From Paramacrobiotus metropolitanus (Eukaryota; Tardigrada; Eutardigrada; Parachela; Macrobiotidae), in contig NW_026570225.1 in assembly GCF_019649055.1 (NCBI RefSeq), positions 992,001 to 1,056,000 of the forward strand: 64,000 nucleotides of DNA. Reading direction: 5' to 3'. Of the stretch, positions 24,912 to 36,799 are shown in pieces. Every line of letters starts with the position of its first letter. The first letter of the stretch is position 1. The translations under genes were made by a program, and so were the position numbers. The notes beneath the pieces were generated by a model that saw nothing but the letters and a program-made list of their open reading frames with translations, searched no databases and had not been told where the DNA came from.

Positions 24912-26195
24912 TCTCTTGGGCGCTGCTGCCTTTTGCGTAGCGACGTGCTGTATTGAGTGGTGTTTGAATTTATAAAAGAGCAAATATTCCCTGATTATTA
25001 TTCGATAGAGATTCAATGTACCATTGCCGGCGCAGAAATGGATACGGTGTTCATCAATTATTCAGCAACACTCAGCAGCCGTTGATGCGAGTGCGCACTG
25101 CACAGGCCTCCTAATGGCCGCAATGTGTCTCAAATAATACGAAGTTGACTCTCTTTCGATCACGCAAAAAGCGACTATATACTGGCGAAGTGGCAACAGC
25201 TGAAATACTCCAAGCGAAAATTGCTGCTAGTCTTCTGTTTTTCTGCTTCAATCGACCGGTTTTTCAGCAGCAGTTTTGCCTCGAGCAGCGGTGCCGGGTG
25301 AAATTTTCAGTGCGGCGGCGCAGAGAATTATAACTTAATGACCTGTTCACAGTGAACACCCGCTGGCAGTGTACGAAGCCGCCGGAAGTATCGGCGAATA
25401 ACAAGATTATACACTTGCAATGTCCGCTCTGCGTACGATGCGCCGGCGATTATTTTGGTGCAAATTGACGGAAGGCCGGGCTTGAAAGCACTCAAATGAA
25501 TTGGAAAAACAGCGATTACTCAGCTGTGCCCACTAGTTTTTGATTAAGATCGGAACTGGGTGGCCCGAGTGAGGGAGTACGATAGCAGAAGCCGTACGGT
25601 ACTTACTGTCTGTGTAAAAGCAGACAACCCGGAAGTGCAGCGGAAACGAAACCTGGAGCGCTTTATTTTGGTATCGACGGCGTATTGCATGAAATACTAT
25701 TCTCACCAGTCAGAAAGATTTTGTCTTTGGTAATGAGATGTACGCAGTTAAGAAACAAGTAACAAGCCAGACGATTTCATTGGGGCATGCCGCCTGCATC
25801 CCAATAAACTGCACCGGCGCTGCTAACAGGGGAATTGTTGAGCAGAAAGTAACCGAAAACTAGTGGACAGAACAGACCCGCTGACCGCCAAAAACCGAAT
25901 CTGCATGCTTTAATTAAGGGTGTACGGTATTTTTAACTATAGATATTTTGTATCCATGTACAGATATACTAGCTGCCGCATGCACACGACCTTTTGTATA
26001 CGTAACTGGGATGTTACCACGGTTTTCTTGTTGGTTACAGTGGTTAGTGGTGCTATATATACTGCATGCACATCCGAGAAAAACCTTTTGCACACTTGCT
26101 ATTAAGTAATCGTACACAACTCGCAATAACTTTTATTAAGAAAGTGATAAATACCGTTTCAAAGAAATCGGAGTCAGCCCGCAAGCTTTATAACT

Positions 26196-26273
26196 ACCCC
26201 CACCAAATATACATTTTATCCATTATTAATATTGGTAATATTCATATTTCATACATAAACCGAATCAATCTGC
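26196..26273. repeat. Direct repeat, copy 1
   Basis: About 78 bp beginning CCCCACCAAATATACATTTT. Nearly identical to 26663-26742; differences are an extra ACC near the start and one base near the end. Confidence 0.85.
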
Positions 26274-26662
26274 ATCAATATATAGTGTGCTTTTCTGCAT
26301 CTACATATTTTACATGCATCACAATTCCTTAACAAAATTATAAACTAATACAATTGTATGGTAAAATTTGCAGCCGTTGTACCGTACTGCATGCATGCTC
26401 TTTACACTGCAAAAGCAAAATTGACTGCAGTAATTAATATATCTGCGGGATCATTAATGCACATAAACAAACATTCTTGTTTTTTAGATAAATCCATAAC
26501 AAACAGCGCATGATGTAGAGGGTGCACATTGCCTTGGGCCGAACTGAGCCATTAAAACTTTACAACGTACAGCTGCTTCTTTATGACTTTACGACACATT
26601 CTAAGTTTTACGGCTTCTTTGTTATTCTTGTGAAAAGTTAAGATTGTTTGTAGAACAATATA

Positions 26663-26742
26663 CCCCCACCACCAAATATACATTTTATCCATTATTAATA
26701 TTGGTAATATTCATATTTCATACATAAACAGAATCAATCTGC
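26663..26742. repeat. Direct repeat, copy 2
   Basis: Second copy of the 26196-26273 repeat, same orientation, offset about 467 bp. The intervening DNA carries no recognisable ORF. Confidence 0.85.
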
Positions 26743-27846
26743 TCTTTCAGACAATTTTGCAAGTTTCACAATAATGGTCCTGTAATTAAGGTGCATTATC
26801 CTGCGGTACGTACCAACAGTAATCCTTCTCTGCTTAGTGAGCAGCAATACATGATAAATAATACGATAAAGAAAACAGAATAAATAAAATGTTTATGCCG
26901 TTCGGTTTTCTGTTAAAAACTTTCATTAGTACCGCGAGGTGGTACAAAAATTATCATCCGCAATAGCGCGTTTAAAAGCGTACAAAGAATAAGAATGCTC
27001 TATTAGAATGTCAAATGTCTGGGAAGTACTCCCGAAAGAAAGCAATAAAAGCTCTCATCGTAACCTTGATTAAACAAAACACTGCTCCATCGTTTATATT
27101 CTTTAGTAGCTATTTTATATTGAATAAAATGCATATCTGTTATTATAAGCATCAAATACTTGTACAGTTGTACAGTATTTGTGTATGCAAGAAATTTTTT
27201 TGATCCTAAAAATGTAAGGAGTTCTAGCAGTTTACATTAGACGTGTACTGGGATACAATTTGTACGGTATGATGTTGTACTGAACTGTACAGCATACGTT
27301 AGAATTGGAATAAAGGTGCTGATTGCTTTAACAACGAAGTGTGCATTTGAAATGTTAAGTTTAGTGGTGCCGTACTACAAAAAGATTGGTATAACAATTA
27401 TCTCGTCCAATATCCATCAAGAAGGTAAATAAATCTAACCGGGAAATATAGTTCAATTATGCTCGACACAATCGAACAGAGATTGCATGTTCCAAAGTTT
27501 ACCCCAAGACACGCTACTCGAACGATATTATGAGCAAACCTTAGAATCTTCCGGTATGCTAGCGATAATGAATAACAGCGCTAACGACTTCGGCGCTCAG
27601 TAAATTATTATGCATATAGATTGCTGGAAAAACTTCTTTTGTAACTGAAAGAGTAAGTATTTTCACCATACTCAAGGAGATATTAGAAAATAATTAAATT
27701 CACTGTACTTGTTTCCGTATTTGATCTTTATATAAACAGCCAACCGCAAGGGCGATTAGTGGATTATAGGAACACAGCAATCCAAAATCCTTGTTACAGT
27801 TACCTGTTGTTTATAAAGCTGCACAGCACTGCTTACGACATTAAAA

Positions 27847-30816
27847 ATGGAATTTGACGACATTTTGCTCGACGTTGGTGATTATGGCCGCTACCAGTTG
27901 TTCATCTTGTGCGGTTTTATCCTGCCAGTTTGTCTTTTTGCCGGGATACATTCTTTCATACAGGTACGAAAACTGTACTACTGCAACCTGAACAGTAAGC
28001 AGTACAGCAAAGAATCGGACGTAAAGATCATAATATTATTTAATTTACCATCTAAAATGTTATACATAGCATTGTGCCGCACGTGTAAAGTTAATTTTGG
28101 TTTGGCCTACGTGCATAATTATTTAAGTTCTTCAAAATGCAGCTCGATACAAATGTTTGGAAGATCGAGTCAGGAAAAGCTTAAGTGCTCGGGGAAATCT
28201 TATGGTTAGAACACTTCTAAAGCAGGCTTCACGTTACGTATTGTATACATATTAGAGTGCATACATAATCCTTTTTGTAGTAGAATAATATTACATGTGA
28301 CGCGGAATTTTAGTAAGCGGTAGTACTAAATTAAATGGCCGACGTACATATTTCTATCCAATAGCCTGTAATGCAACGTGTCTGTGAGAAGCGAAAATTT
28401 TAGGCGATAATATTAATAAATAACAACTGATTGTGAGTTAATCAAGCGCATCGCACTTACTAGCTCTTCCAATCCGTGACCCCCAAGAGTTTCCGGTGTC
28501 ACATTCCCGAACTCGAACATTTCAACGCCACAATGCAGCTAATTGGTATTCCACGGTCCGTCAAACAATTTTTTTATGAAAGCGAAAGCCCAGTCTATCA
28601 GTATGACCAGTGCACTATGTTCACCGCCAACTACACTGCCCTGCACGGCATTCTGCATAACTCCCCAAACAGTTCCGCCACCAATGTTACACAGTCTCCC
28701 ATTGCTCCCTGTCAAAGCGGATGGATCTACCAGAATGTTCAAATTCACAGTGTTGTGACGGAATTCGATTTGGTGTGTTCACGTGACTGGTTGGTCACTT
28801 TGGCTTTGGTCTGCTTTACGCTGGGCAGTGTGTGTGGGTTGCTCGTTTTTGGCTTGGTGTCGGATTATTTTGGCCGGAAGATTACGATTTTCATGATTCT
28901 AGGTAACCTCACTAATTTCCTTTTTAAAGCTAGCGTACTTAAATATTTATATAGTCTACAAGTATACGAGACATCAGCACATAGGCGTAAATTACAAAAG
29001 GATTATTCGTACCAAAATCAAAGATCCTCTCTAATTGTAAACCAGAGATGTTGTGCTGTACAGTATTTGGTTGATACGATATAATTTATGTATCTATATA
29101 ATGGCCTATTGTCCTATATTAATTCTTGCATGCGTATGTTCGTACAACCATACAGATAAGATATTATTTTGTGGAAGCAGTTCTGTTGTAGTGATTAGAT
29201 TTCCTATAATTATGAAGCGCTTTTGACGCAGTAAATGATATTGCGAGGATATTGAGTAACGAGGCGATCACGTCACAACAGTACGTCCGCCGAAGTTGTT
29301 GACCTTAGATGAAGAACTGTTTCGTTTTTCAGCACTGCAGGCCATATTCGGACTATTGTCATCCTTCGCTCCCAACTTCGCTGCATGGTGTACGTGCCGG
29401 TTTTTCATTGGTTTGACGGTTCCCTCATCTTTGCGCATTCCCATGATCTACGCCATCGAACTGGTGCGACCGGAGAAACGTACCCGTGTCGGCATTCTCT
29501 CCACTGCTTCGTACGCCGTCGGAACGATTATGTTGGCCGGTCTGGCCTACATTTTGCCCGAATGGCGTCGCCTCTCGTTGGCTACTTCGTTGCCCGAGCT
29601 GGTGCTTCTATTAGCCTGGTTCTTCATCCCGGAATCACCGCGCTGGCTGCTGGCCAAACATCGCAGTGTGGAAATCAAAGACTTCCTGCGCTTTACGGCC
29701 CAAGTTAATGGGAAGATTTTAGGTTCTAACACTTTAAACAAGCTAGACTTGATTCTGGACCACGAAGCTGCTTCATCGAATGCAGCAAAGACCAGTCCCA
29801 CTTTCTTTGACTTGTTTCGACTGCCGAATCTTCGCAAGAAGACTTTCCTGATTACATTCATTTGGTTCAGTAATATTTCCGTCTACATGGGATTAAGCTA
29901 CTATTCGCCGACGCTGGGTGGCTCATCACTCTTCTTGAGTTATCTTTTGTCCATGGTGATGGAAATCCCAGCGTACGGCATTGTGTGGTTTGTCACCGAG
30001 AAGCTCGGCAGGCGCCTGCCGTTGTGTGTGGCTATGATTTGTGGCGGGGTGCTCTGTGTGATTACCGTGGCCCTGCCCGAGAAGAATCCCGACGCCATTC
30101 TGGTCATGTACCTCCTGGGGAAGTTCTGCATTTCAGCGTCATTTTTTGTGATTTGCGTTTATGCCGGTGAATTGTATCCGACAGTTGTTCGCGGTATCGG
30201 TAAGTACAGATGACAAATGTTTCCGTATTTAAATATCAGGGTTTCATACGTGGGTGATATAAGTTACAGAAGTGTATGAATTACAAATCAAATAATTGTT
30301 CACTCACACACAACTGCAACCGTCACACAGCGTTTTTCAGGTCTTGCCACCAGCGCCACGTTCGCCACCCTGGGCGTTTGTCTGGGCCCGGTTATTATTC
30401 ACATAGGCAAAGATTATATGACCCTTCCTCTGGTGATCTTTGGCATATTTGCCATTTTGGGAGGATTCGCTCCGCTCTTTTTGCCGGAAACCTGGCATCA
30501 AAAGCTGCCGGAAACTCTAGCTGAAGGCGAAGAATTTGGCAGTGAAGCGGTGTGTTTCAATCTGTTCAAATTGAAAACATACGAGAGCACGAAGCATCAG
30601 CCCATCCCAGGCATGATCGGCGCATCCGAAACCAAGGAGAAGAGTAGTTCGCTGGTAACTCATTCGCTGGAGAAAGATGATGCGGACGACGAACTGGCAT
30701 TTGAGCGCAAGGCTCACCTGCGTTCCTTTCCGTCGATACCGCAGAAGAAGGCGGCAGTGCGTCTGAACAGTGCCACTTATCTGATGTCGAAACAGGATCG
30801 TGCAGCTCTGTCTTGA
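27847..30816 (+). CDS. SLC22-family organic ion transporter, paralogue 1
   Basis: Plasma-membrane major-facilitator transporter for organic cations, anions or carnitine; the substrate cannot be told. Four exons (27847-27963, 28464-28902, 29333-30199, 30341-30816) give 632 aa. The start MEFDDILLDVGDYGRYQ is the classic SLC22 N-terminus, followed by TM1. A large extracellular loop contains several Asn-X-Ser/Thr sites and Cys residues, then TEFDLVCSRDW. The MFS motif SDYFGRK lies near residue 172. PESPRWLLAK lies near residue 285. Further TM segments run to GELYPTVVRGIG and a long hydrophilic cytoplasmic tail of about 110 residues. Exon 1 has the same length and phase as that of its tandem paralogue downstream. 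Introns 2 and 3 have no counterpart there. Confidence 0.93.
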
Positions 30817-31320
30817 TTTTCTACAGAACGTTTTGCAAATTCTTCTTATATATGTATTTGTACATTATTGTTATACCTTTATAATTTTTAAATACTTACG
30901 TGCCCATACTAATGCCTTTAATTTGGCCATAATGGTCTTATAATTCTACAGCGTTTTCACCCCAAGTCGTCATAATTTGCACCGAGTGCGAGAAACGTGA
31001 TGCTAGAAGTACAGTTAAGGTGATGTCCATTTCGCAATTCTTAAGTAGTGCGGTACCATATTTATTTTGCTTAAGTTTCCTTGAATAATGGTGCAACAAC
31101 GGACACATGACCTTGAATAAAGGTCATGTGCCCGTTTGCTAACGCGAAACTGGACGCATCAACAGGATTGTCGGATGACAGACATATCACTTATCATTAT
31201 GCAGAACAATGGTTTGGTATTTTCCGACACATTTATTGTTAGGCCTTCGCAAAACATATGCCAAATGGAAAACATGGTCGCGAAAATATCCTTCACAAAT
31301 CAGAAGCTTTTAAGTTAAAG
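30817..31320. other. 3' flank of SLC22 paralogue 1
   Basis: AT-rich, no coding potential seen. Holds an inverted ATGACCTT/AAGGTCAT pair near 31107-31128. Confidence 0.4.
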
Positions 31321-31799
31321 CAGTGTGCGCTAAGCTCCAAAACCGATTAAGAAACCGATCCGATTAATGCTTTTTCATCCTGACTCAAGCGACCGCACCT
31401 CCCGAATGCGTCTACTGGACAATCCGAAACACTTCCGGTTGCAAAAAATCTTAATCGCAACCGGTTGAGCAAAAGCGATCAAGAAATTTTCGGAATTTTC
31501 TTAATCGGTAAAAGTCTTAATCGGTTAGCGGTTATTCTGGGGTTGTTTCGCTAGCAGTTACGATGTCTGACAGCCTAACTAGGGATACTGATCCGGGGTG
31601 CTTTTTGGGGGTCCATATTGCCGAATTTTCTATTTGACTCCTTGAAATTTTCGTATCGCTTGATTTTTTAATCGGTTTTGCGCACCTGTGGTGTTAAATC
31701 GATTAATAAACCGATTAAAAACCCGACCGATTAAGAAATTTTCTGGAGAAAATGTCTTAATCGGATTCGTAATCGCTACCGAAGATGTTTAGCGCACTG
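31321..31799. mobile_element. MITE-like element with short terminal inverted repeats
   Basis: Ends are CAGTGTGCGCTAA (31321) and TTAGCGCACTG (ending 31799), imperfect inverted repeats. Inside, many copies of ACCGATTAA and its complement TTAATCGGT occur in both orientations, mostly near the ends, giving strong self-complementarity. No ORF. The CAGTG terminus recalls hAT-type ends, but I see no clear 8-bp target duplication, so the class is unknown. Confidence 0.6.
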
Positions 31800-31978
31800 G
31801 CCCCTTACACATGTAAAGCTATTGGTGTTGTTAACTAGACCCTTACCGGTTAACTCGATATCTGGTTGATTTTATTGGTCAAATCAAAATGCAATACACA
31901 AATTATTAGAAAAGACACGCAAACTACAACATAAAAATTTCGTTTAGTTTGTCCAGCCCTTCCATCGCGCCTAGCACT

Positions 31979-32162
31979 TATAACGGGCAACGGAACCGGC
32001 TGATACTGCTCGAAATATTGCTAACCCAACGACTGAAGAAACCGCAGGAAATACATCGTATATATACTAAACCGCTCGTACAGGAACAGGAAATACAAGA
32101 GGCGGGACAACCAAGCACATACTCGTACATACTAATACATGAGACAGGAATCCCCCGTTACA
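31979..32162 (-). repeat. 3' LTR of the gag-only element
   Basis: 184 bp, identical by eye to 36612-36795. Preceded on the minus strand by the polypurine tract at 32163-32172. Confidence 0.93.
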
Positions 32163-32172
32163 CTCCCCTCTT

Positions 32173-35046
32173 ACCAAACTGAAAACAGAATGTTTTCAGG
32201 GAAAACCAATCAAAAACATATACAAAAGAAATGCAAAGCGTGCAAAAACATTAGAGAAATCACTATCAGATTTTTTTTTGGGAGTACAAAACGTAGATTT
32301 AGTTCGAAAACATTAGTATTAAAATAATAGGTAAATAGGGCAAATATGATCCGTAGCGTTCCACGTGAGACGATAGTTGCTGTATCCGTCCGGTTCCACG
32401 TACGACATAAGTTGTTGCATCCGTCCGGTAAAGTCAGTCCGTCCAACGCTGAAGATTGACCACGTTATCCACATAGATTTGCGACATCCGGTTTCGTATT
32501 GGTCTTGGGAAAGGAAGTGTAAAATCGATGTCCACGACGTGAGTACACCAGTAGAAAATCATTACAAACTTCTGGTTCTGAAAAACTCGAACACACATTG
32601 ACGCAACCCTACTTATATTTACAAATGTTTTGTAATTTTCAATTAACGCGCTAATTTAATTTAACGATTCAGTTGTTGAAAATTGCCGCAAATACAAATC
32701 AAAATTATTCCAGAAACGCCACCTTCAAAATAAACCTTGCGAAAATCTTTCGGTCAATGAAGTATATAACATTGTATGGCGTAATATTGCGACAATGACG
32801 CATGAAGGGAGAATGAATGGAGCGAGATAAGAAGACAATGCGGATAAGATGGGGAGAGACAAAGGCACTAGAGCAATACTGCGTAAAGCGAGTGCATTAC
32901 AATGGGGTGAATTTGAGTGATGAGTGGCAAGACAGAGTTATGAGGATCAGCAGTGGAGACAGGATGATAGGGGCAAGAGAGAACCTGTGCTCTCTGTTTG
33001 CATGAAATGATGCGACGGGAAGGTATGAATACCTCAGAACTGGTGAGGCGTGAACAAGAGAAAAGATAGAGCGGGGAGAGAATCGGGCCAAAGTTACTTT
33101 CCTAATAAAATCGAGAGGTGCTTCATCGGGCCAAATGGAAAATGAATATCCAGCGAATGCAATGATCTTCCCTGTTCTGGCTATACAGAATTGCTGAGAA
33201 TAGTACGACCGGCTAAAAAAGATAATCGACTGGCAAAACCAAGATTAAAAAAAGGAAAATAGGTGACAAGATGTGACACATGTTTGGCTGCTAATAAAAT
33301 TATAATAAGAAATAACAAAAGAGTGGCAAGAAATAACAAAAGATGCATACTGTTAATATTACGGAAGTGGCAGTACTATCTGTTAAGATTCTGTTCTTGA
33401 ATTATTGAAAAGATGTACTTACGCCTTTACACTATGACATATAAATTAACGAAACAAGTACAAAAGATTAAATCACGTCGAGAAATGTACTGTCGTAATC
33501 TGCTGCTTTACAAAAAAATTATTCGCTAACCAGAGTTAAGTCCAAACCAATATCAGCAAAACAACATCTGACAATGCATAACTTCAGAACAAATACTTTT
33601 TTATGCCCGAACTATGGAAGGGACGCCCATCTTTCCAATACCGCGATATGCGCACGAAATATACAATTTTTTTTTAAAAACAAATTTCGCGTTTTAATAT
33701 AAACAAAATACTTACCGTCAGAAGCACTGTGCAGCAGTGATGATGGTAGACTACCAATAGGCGAGCTCGGTTGCGTAATCAAAATCCCAACAGCTGTTTA
33801 CTGTTCTGAATGATGCGATCGTTTGTTTTTCGAGTCACACGACTTGCTGACATGTTACGCATTTAATTATTAGGATCTCGAGGGCTTTATTACTGTAATC
33901 AGACCAACAGGGACCGTTTATAGGCGCACCTGGATGACAACACAATTACAATAGAAACAGAGGGCACGGACAAGGGCAGGCGTTTATAGCCGTGGCCCGT
34001 CTATATGATCGAAAAAATAGATTACGACGCAACAAAACAAGGATGGGCGTTTATAGCACGCACCCGTATATGAGCGAATATAAATAGATTTGCTCGTGCA
34101 AAAGCCCTTTTCCATAAATTTTCAGTGATCTTCTTAATTTCGTAGATCTACTTTAATTTCATTTTGCGTAATTAGCGTAATTCGGTTTAACACAAATACT
34201 TACTTGAGCTGCCGTGGTACACAGTGGTGATCAAGCTGCGTCTTCTGTTCGGCGGAATTATTATTCAAATTAATGCGCGCATTACTGTTACCATAAACTT
34301 TGCACAACCTTAAAACTGAACCAATCAATTTTTCTCTTTGCAGTCGAAGCAAACATTCATAATTGTCTGTTACCAAAATCAATGCGCATATTGCAGTACT
34401 ACCACATAACCGCACCAGTTAATGGGAATTTCGAATAATAGTTCATGTTTTTGTGCCAAGCATGCCGTCATGTGTTGTGAACGCTGACATTTAGATTTAG
34501 GATCTTATTTTCGTGGAATGCGATAAGTTGGAATTTATTCTTAACTTTAAATGATGGTACATCTGGTTTTAGTGATTTTATTGAAAATTTTATAATTTAA
34601 GTTGACATTAACGATCTCTGGCTGCCCAAAAGGAGACGACAACATCTGGCGTTTTAAGTCATTAGCCGAACCAGCGGCGGAAAATTAATGATAGATAAGA
34701 TTTAAGCGGTGCTGCGCATATGCAATAACAATTTAAATATATCCCAAAATTCATTTCTGCACATTACATTGAGATAAACCATTACCGTTACCATCGCGAG
34801 GCTTTTCACATCTGGCCATCATCAAACAAATATTCAGCGAATCAGCGCTGTCAACCTCAAAAATTTTCTCACTTATCTGCCCTTTTCTCAATAACAATAA
34901 ATACTGCTGCAGCCTTCAAAATCAACGGGCAGGCATCATTAATAACTCAGTACAATAATATAATATTAACAAAATTTTCAAAGAGCACTTTAGTTTACAA
35001 AACCGAAACAAATTTTCACGTACGAACGACAATTAGACCAGAAAAG
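32173..35046 (-). other. Non-coding internal region of the gag-only LTR element
   Basis: About 2.9 kb downstream of gag with no long frame. Includes a purine-rich stretch at about 32800-33090 and degenerate repeats of a GCGTTTATAG-containing unit at about 33900-34090. A filler or packaging role is possible but unproven. Confidence 0.6.
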
Positions 35047-36261
35047 TTAAATCTGCCATCTCGAATACGCCGGTTGTGCACTACCGGTGACCTGAGATTT
35101 TGCAGACCTAAACTGCTGCGCCTGAGATGGTAATTTACCGGGTGTGTTAAAAGTCAGTTGCTGCGTTGTTGGTGGATGCTGTGCTGCACCGAATGACATC
35201 GGATAACGATCTTCAGAATCTTGTTCTGCCTGTGCATACTGTGCCTGCGTAGAGTGGCCAGCTCCAAACGGGCAAGCATACGAAAGATGATCATAGTTAC
35301 CGCAATTAAAGCATCCATTGTCTTGGCTTGGCGCATCTGTGAGTCGAAGGGTTGACTGGTTCGCATTACCCGTTAAGTAATTCTGAGAAAGATCGTAACT
35401 GCCCTGTGATTCGTTATTCTCCTGTAAACACTTTATTTGTTCAGCAAGATGCTTTAGTCTTTCATCCAAACCTTTCATCAGGTTATGAGCGACAATCTCT
35501 ATCTGATTAGAGCTAGGCGCTGTCGGTTGGCTGTATAGCGACGAGAGATTTGACTGATCTGTAACATTATTGGACGCCTGGTATGACGAATTTTGATTCT
35601 GCATCGCGAGCTTGTATTGTTGCTTAACGGACACATCACGTAAACGATTGAAAAAATCGGCTACGGTTCTGGGGCTGTTAGTCACGAATGCCGGTTTAAA
35701 TTCAAGGGCCAAGGCTTCGAAGAGACGAACTGTTTTTTCTGCTTCGGTAGCTGCGGGATTAGTGGCTTCCACGTAATCAAGGACACGATGGACAAAAGTA
35801 CGAGGATCTGTAAATGCTAGTGTACGGCAACCTTCATTCATGAGATCGAGTTCAAAATGGGTTTTTCCAAAAGCTGTTAAAAAATGGGATCGAAGGTCTG
35901 GCCATGTGATACCTGCTGGTTCTGCGGTATACCAGCGAAGAGCGTTGTTCCTCAAACAGACCGCAAAATGTTGAATTCTGTTAGCTGGTGTAAAATTATT
36001 AGCAACTGCCATCGTCTCAAACTGTGTTAAAAAGTCCTGGGCGTCTTCGTAAGAAAAACCACCAAATTTCGGCAAATCACCCAATTCGAGAGATGTTATA
36101 CGGGTAACTGCAGCGGCATTCTGGTTATTCAAAAAATTCAATAAATTCTGATGTGCAGTAGCGTTATTCTGTAGGCTTTGCTGTAAAGCTGCATTCTGCT
36201 GAGCGGAAGCGGCATTAACGGTGTTAAGCATATTCTGCAGTGCTTGCGGGTCTATAGCCAT
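35047..36261 (-). CDS. Retrotransposon gag polyprotein
   Basis: Intact 404-aa ORF from ATG at 36261. A Gln/Asn/Ala-rich N-terminus is followed by a retrotransposon-gag (capsid-like) domain at about residues 60-210, with typical features such as DAQDFLTQFETMA and LRNNALRWY and a Trp-Pro-Asp-Leu-Arg segment. A single CCHC zinc knuckle (CX2CX4HX4C) lies at about residues 318-331, followed by a Gln-rich tail. No protease motif (DTG/DSG) follows. This is a nucleic-acid-packaging structural protein of Ty3/gypsy type; an intact frame and identical LTRs imply recent activity. Confidence 0.9.
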   Translation of the reverse strand: MAIDPQALQNMLNTVNAASAQQNAALQQSLQNNATAHQNLLNFLNNQNAAAVTRITSLELGDLPKFGGFSYEDAQDFLTQFETMAVANNFTPANRIQHFAVCLRNNALRWYTAEPAGITWPDLRSHFLTAFGKTHFELDLMNEGCRTLAFTDPRTFVHRVLDYVEATNPAATEAEKTVRLFEALALEFKPAFVTNSPRTVADFFNRLRDVSVKQQYKLAMQNQNSSYQASNNVTDQSNLSSLYSQPTAPSSNQIEIVAHNLMKGLDERLKHLAEQIKCLQENNESQGSYDLSQNYLTGNANQSTLRLTDAPSQDNGCFNCGNYDHLSYACPFGAGHSTQAQYAQAEQDSEDRYPMSFGAAQHPPTTQQLTFNTPGKLPSQAQQFRSAKSQVTGSAQPAYSRWQI

Positions 36262-36462
36262 GATATTGACTTGCTGGTAATTAGTACTTATTAATTATTG
36301 CAAACAGCCTGCCAACTGCGGAAAGTTGACTATACGATCGTTAATTAAATTTTCTTGAAAAATGGCGCGTTAATACCGAATTCGAAAATAGTATTAGGAT
36401 CGGTAACAGTTAAGATTGTTCTTTTTGGGCAAAAAATTGGACGTGATACATAAGGACTTACC

Positions 36463-36562
36463 TGTTGAAACAGGGAGGCGGAGGGGTAGCGGTGGTAAAG
36501 GCTAAAGGGCACTGTTCAACAGGGAGGCGGAGGGGTAGCGGTGGTAAAAGTTAAAGGGCACT
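36463..36562 (-). repeat. Tandem repeat in the gag-element leader
   Basis: Two copies of a ~50-bp unit containing ACAGGGAGGCGGAGGGGTAG, located between the primer site and gag. Next to the distal copy the minus strand reads CAG|GTAAGTCC (about 36454-36464), a strong splice-donor match, so the leader may be spliced. Confidence 0.75.
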
Positions 36563-36611
36563 GAAACTATCGACTTGAAAAAAATTTTCGTTCTCGGTAT
36601 GCGACTCCAAG

Positions 36612-36795
36612 TATAACGGGCAACGGAACCGGCTGATACTGCTCGAAATATTGCTAACCCAACGACTGAAGAAACCGCAGGAAATACATCGTATATATAC
36701 TAAACCGCTCGTACAGGAACAGGAAATACAAGAGGCGGGACAACCAAGCACATACTCGTACATACTAATACATGAGACAGGAATCCCCCGTTACA
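36612..36795 (-). repeat. 5' LTR of the gag-only element
   Basis: 184 bp, identical by eye to 31979-32162. Target duplication CACT follows at 36796-36799. Confidence 0.93.
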
Positions 36796-36799
36796 CACT

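Larger units (their letters stand above)
24912..27846. other. Long AT-rich intergenic region
   Basis: Upstream of the NYN gene (-) and the first SLC22 gene (+). No convincing coding region. Contains a pair of 78-bp direct repeats and scattered short repeats. Confidence 0.4.
31979..36795 (-). mobile_element. Complete LTR element carrying gag only (Ty3/gypsy-like, non-autonomous)
   Basis: 4,817-bp element read on the minus strand. Two 184-bp LTRs (31979-32162 and 36612-36795) look identical base for base. The flanks carry a 4-bp duplication CACT (31975-31978 and 36796-36799). The LTR starts TGTAACGGG on the minus strand. A polypurine tract AAGAGGGGAG adjoins the 3' LTR (32163-32172). A primer-site candidate TGGAGTCGCATACC starts two bases after the 5' LTR (36596-36609). 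One intact gag ORF is present. The remaining ~2.9 kb toward the 3' LTR has no protease, reverse transcriptase, RNase H or integrase frame. It lies between the two SLC22 genes. Confidence 0.9.

Noticed and set aside
28003-28209. Continuation of SLC22 exon 1 as a 120-aa ORF
   Set aside because: A good GT donor at 27964 and the phase-0 acceptor at 28464 restore the transporter reading; the continuation is intron read-through.
32817-33091. Purine-rich frames inside the gag-only element as a pol remnant
   Set aside because: The frames are G+A-biased and show no reverse-transcriptase, RNase H or integrase motif; a faint resemblance to RT C-terminal zinc regions does not survive frame-by-frame reading.
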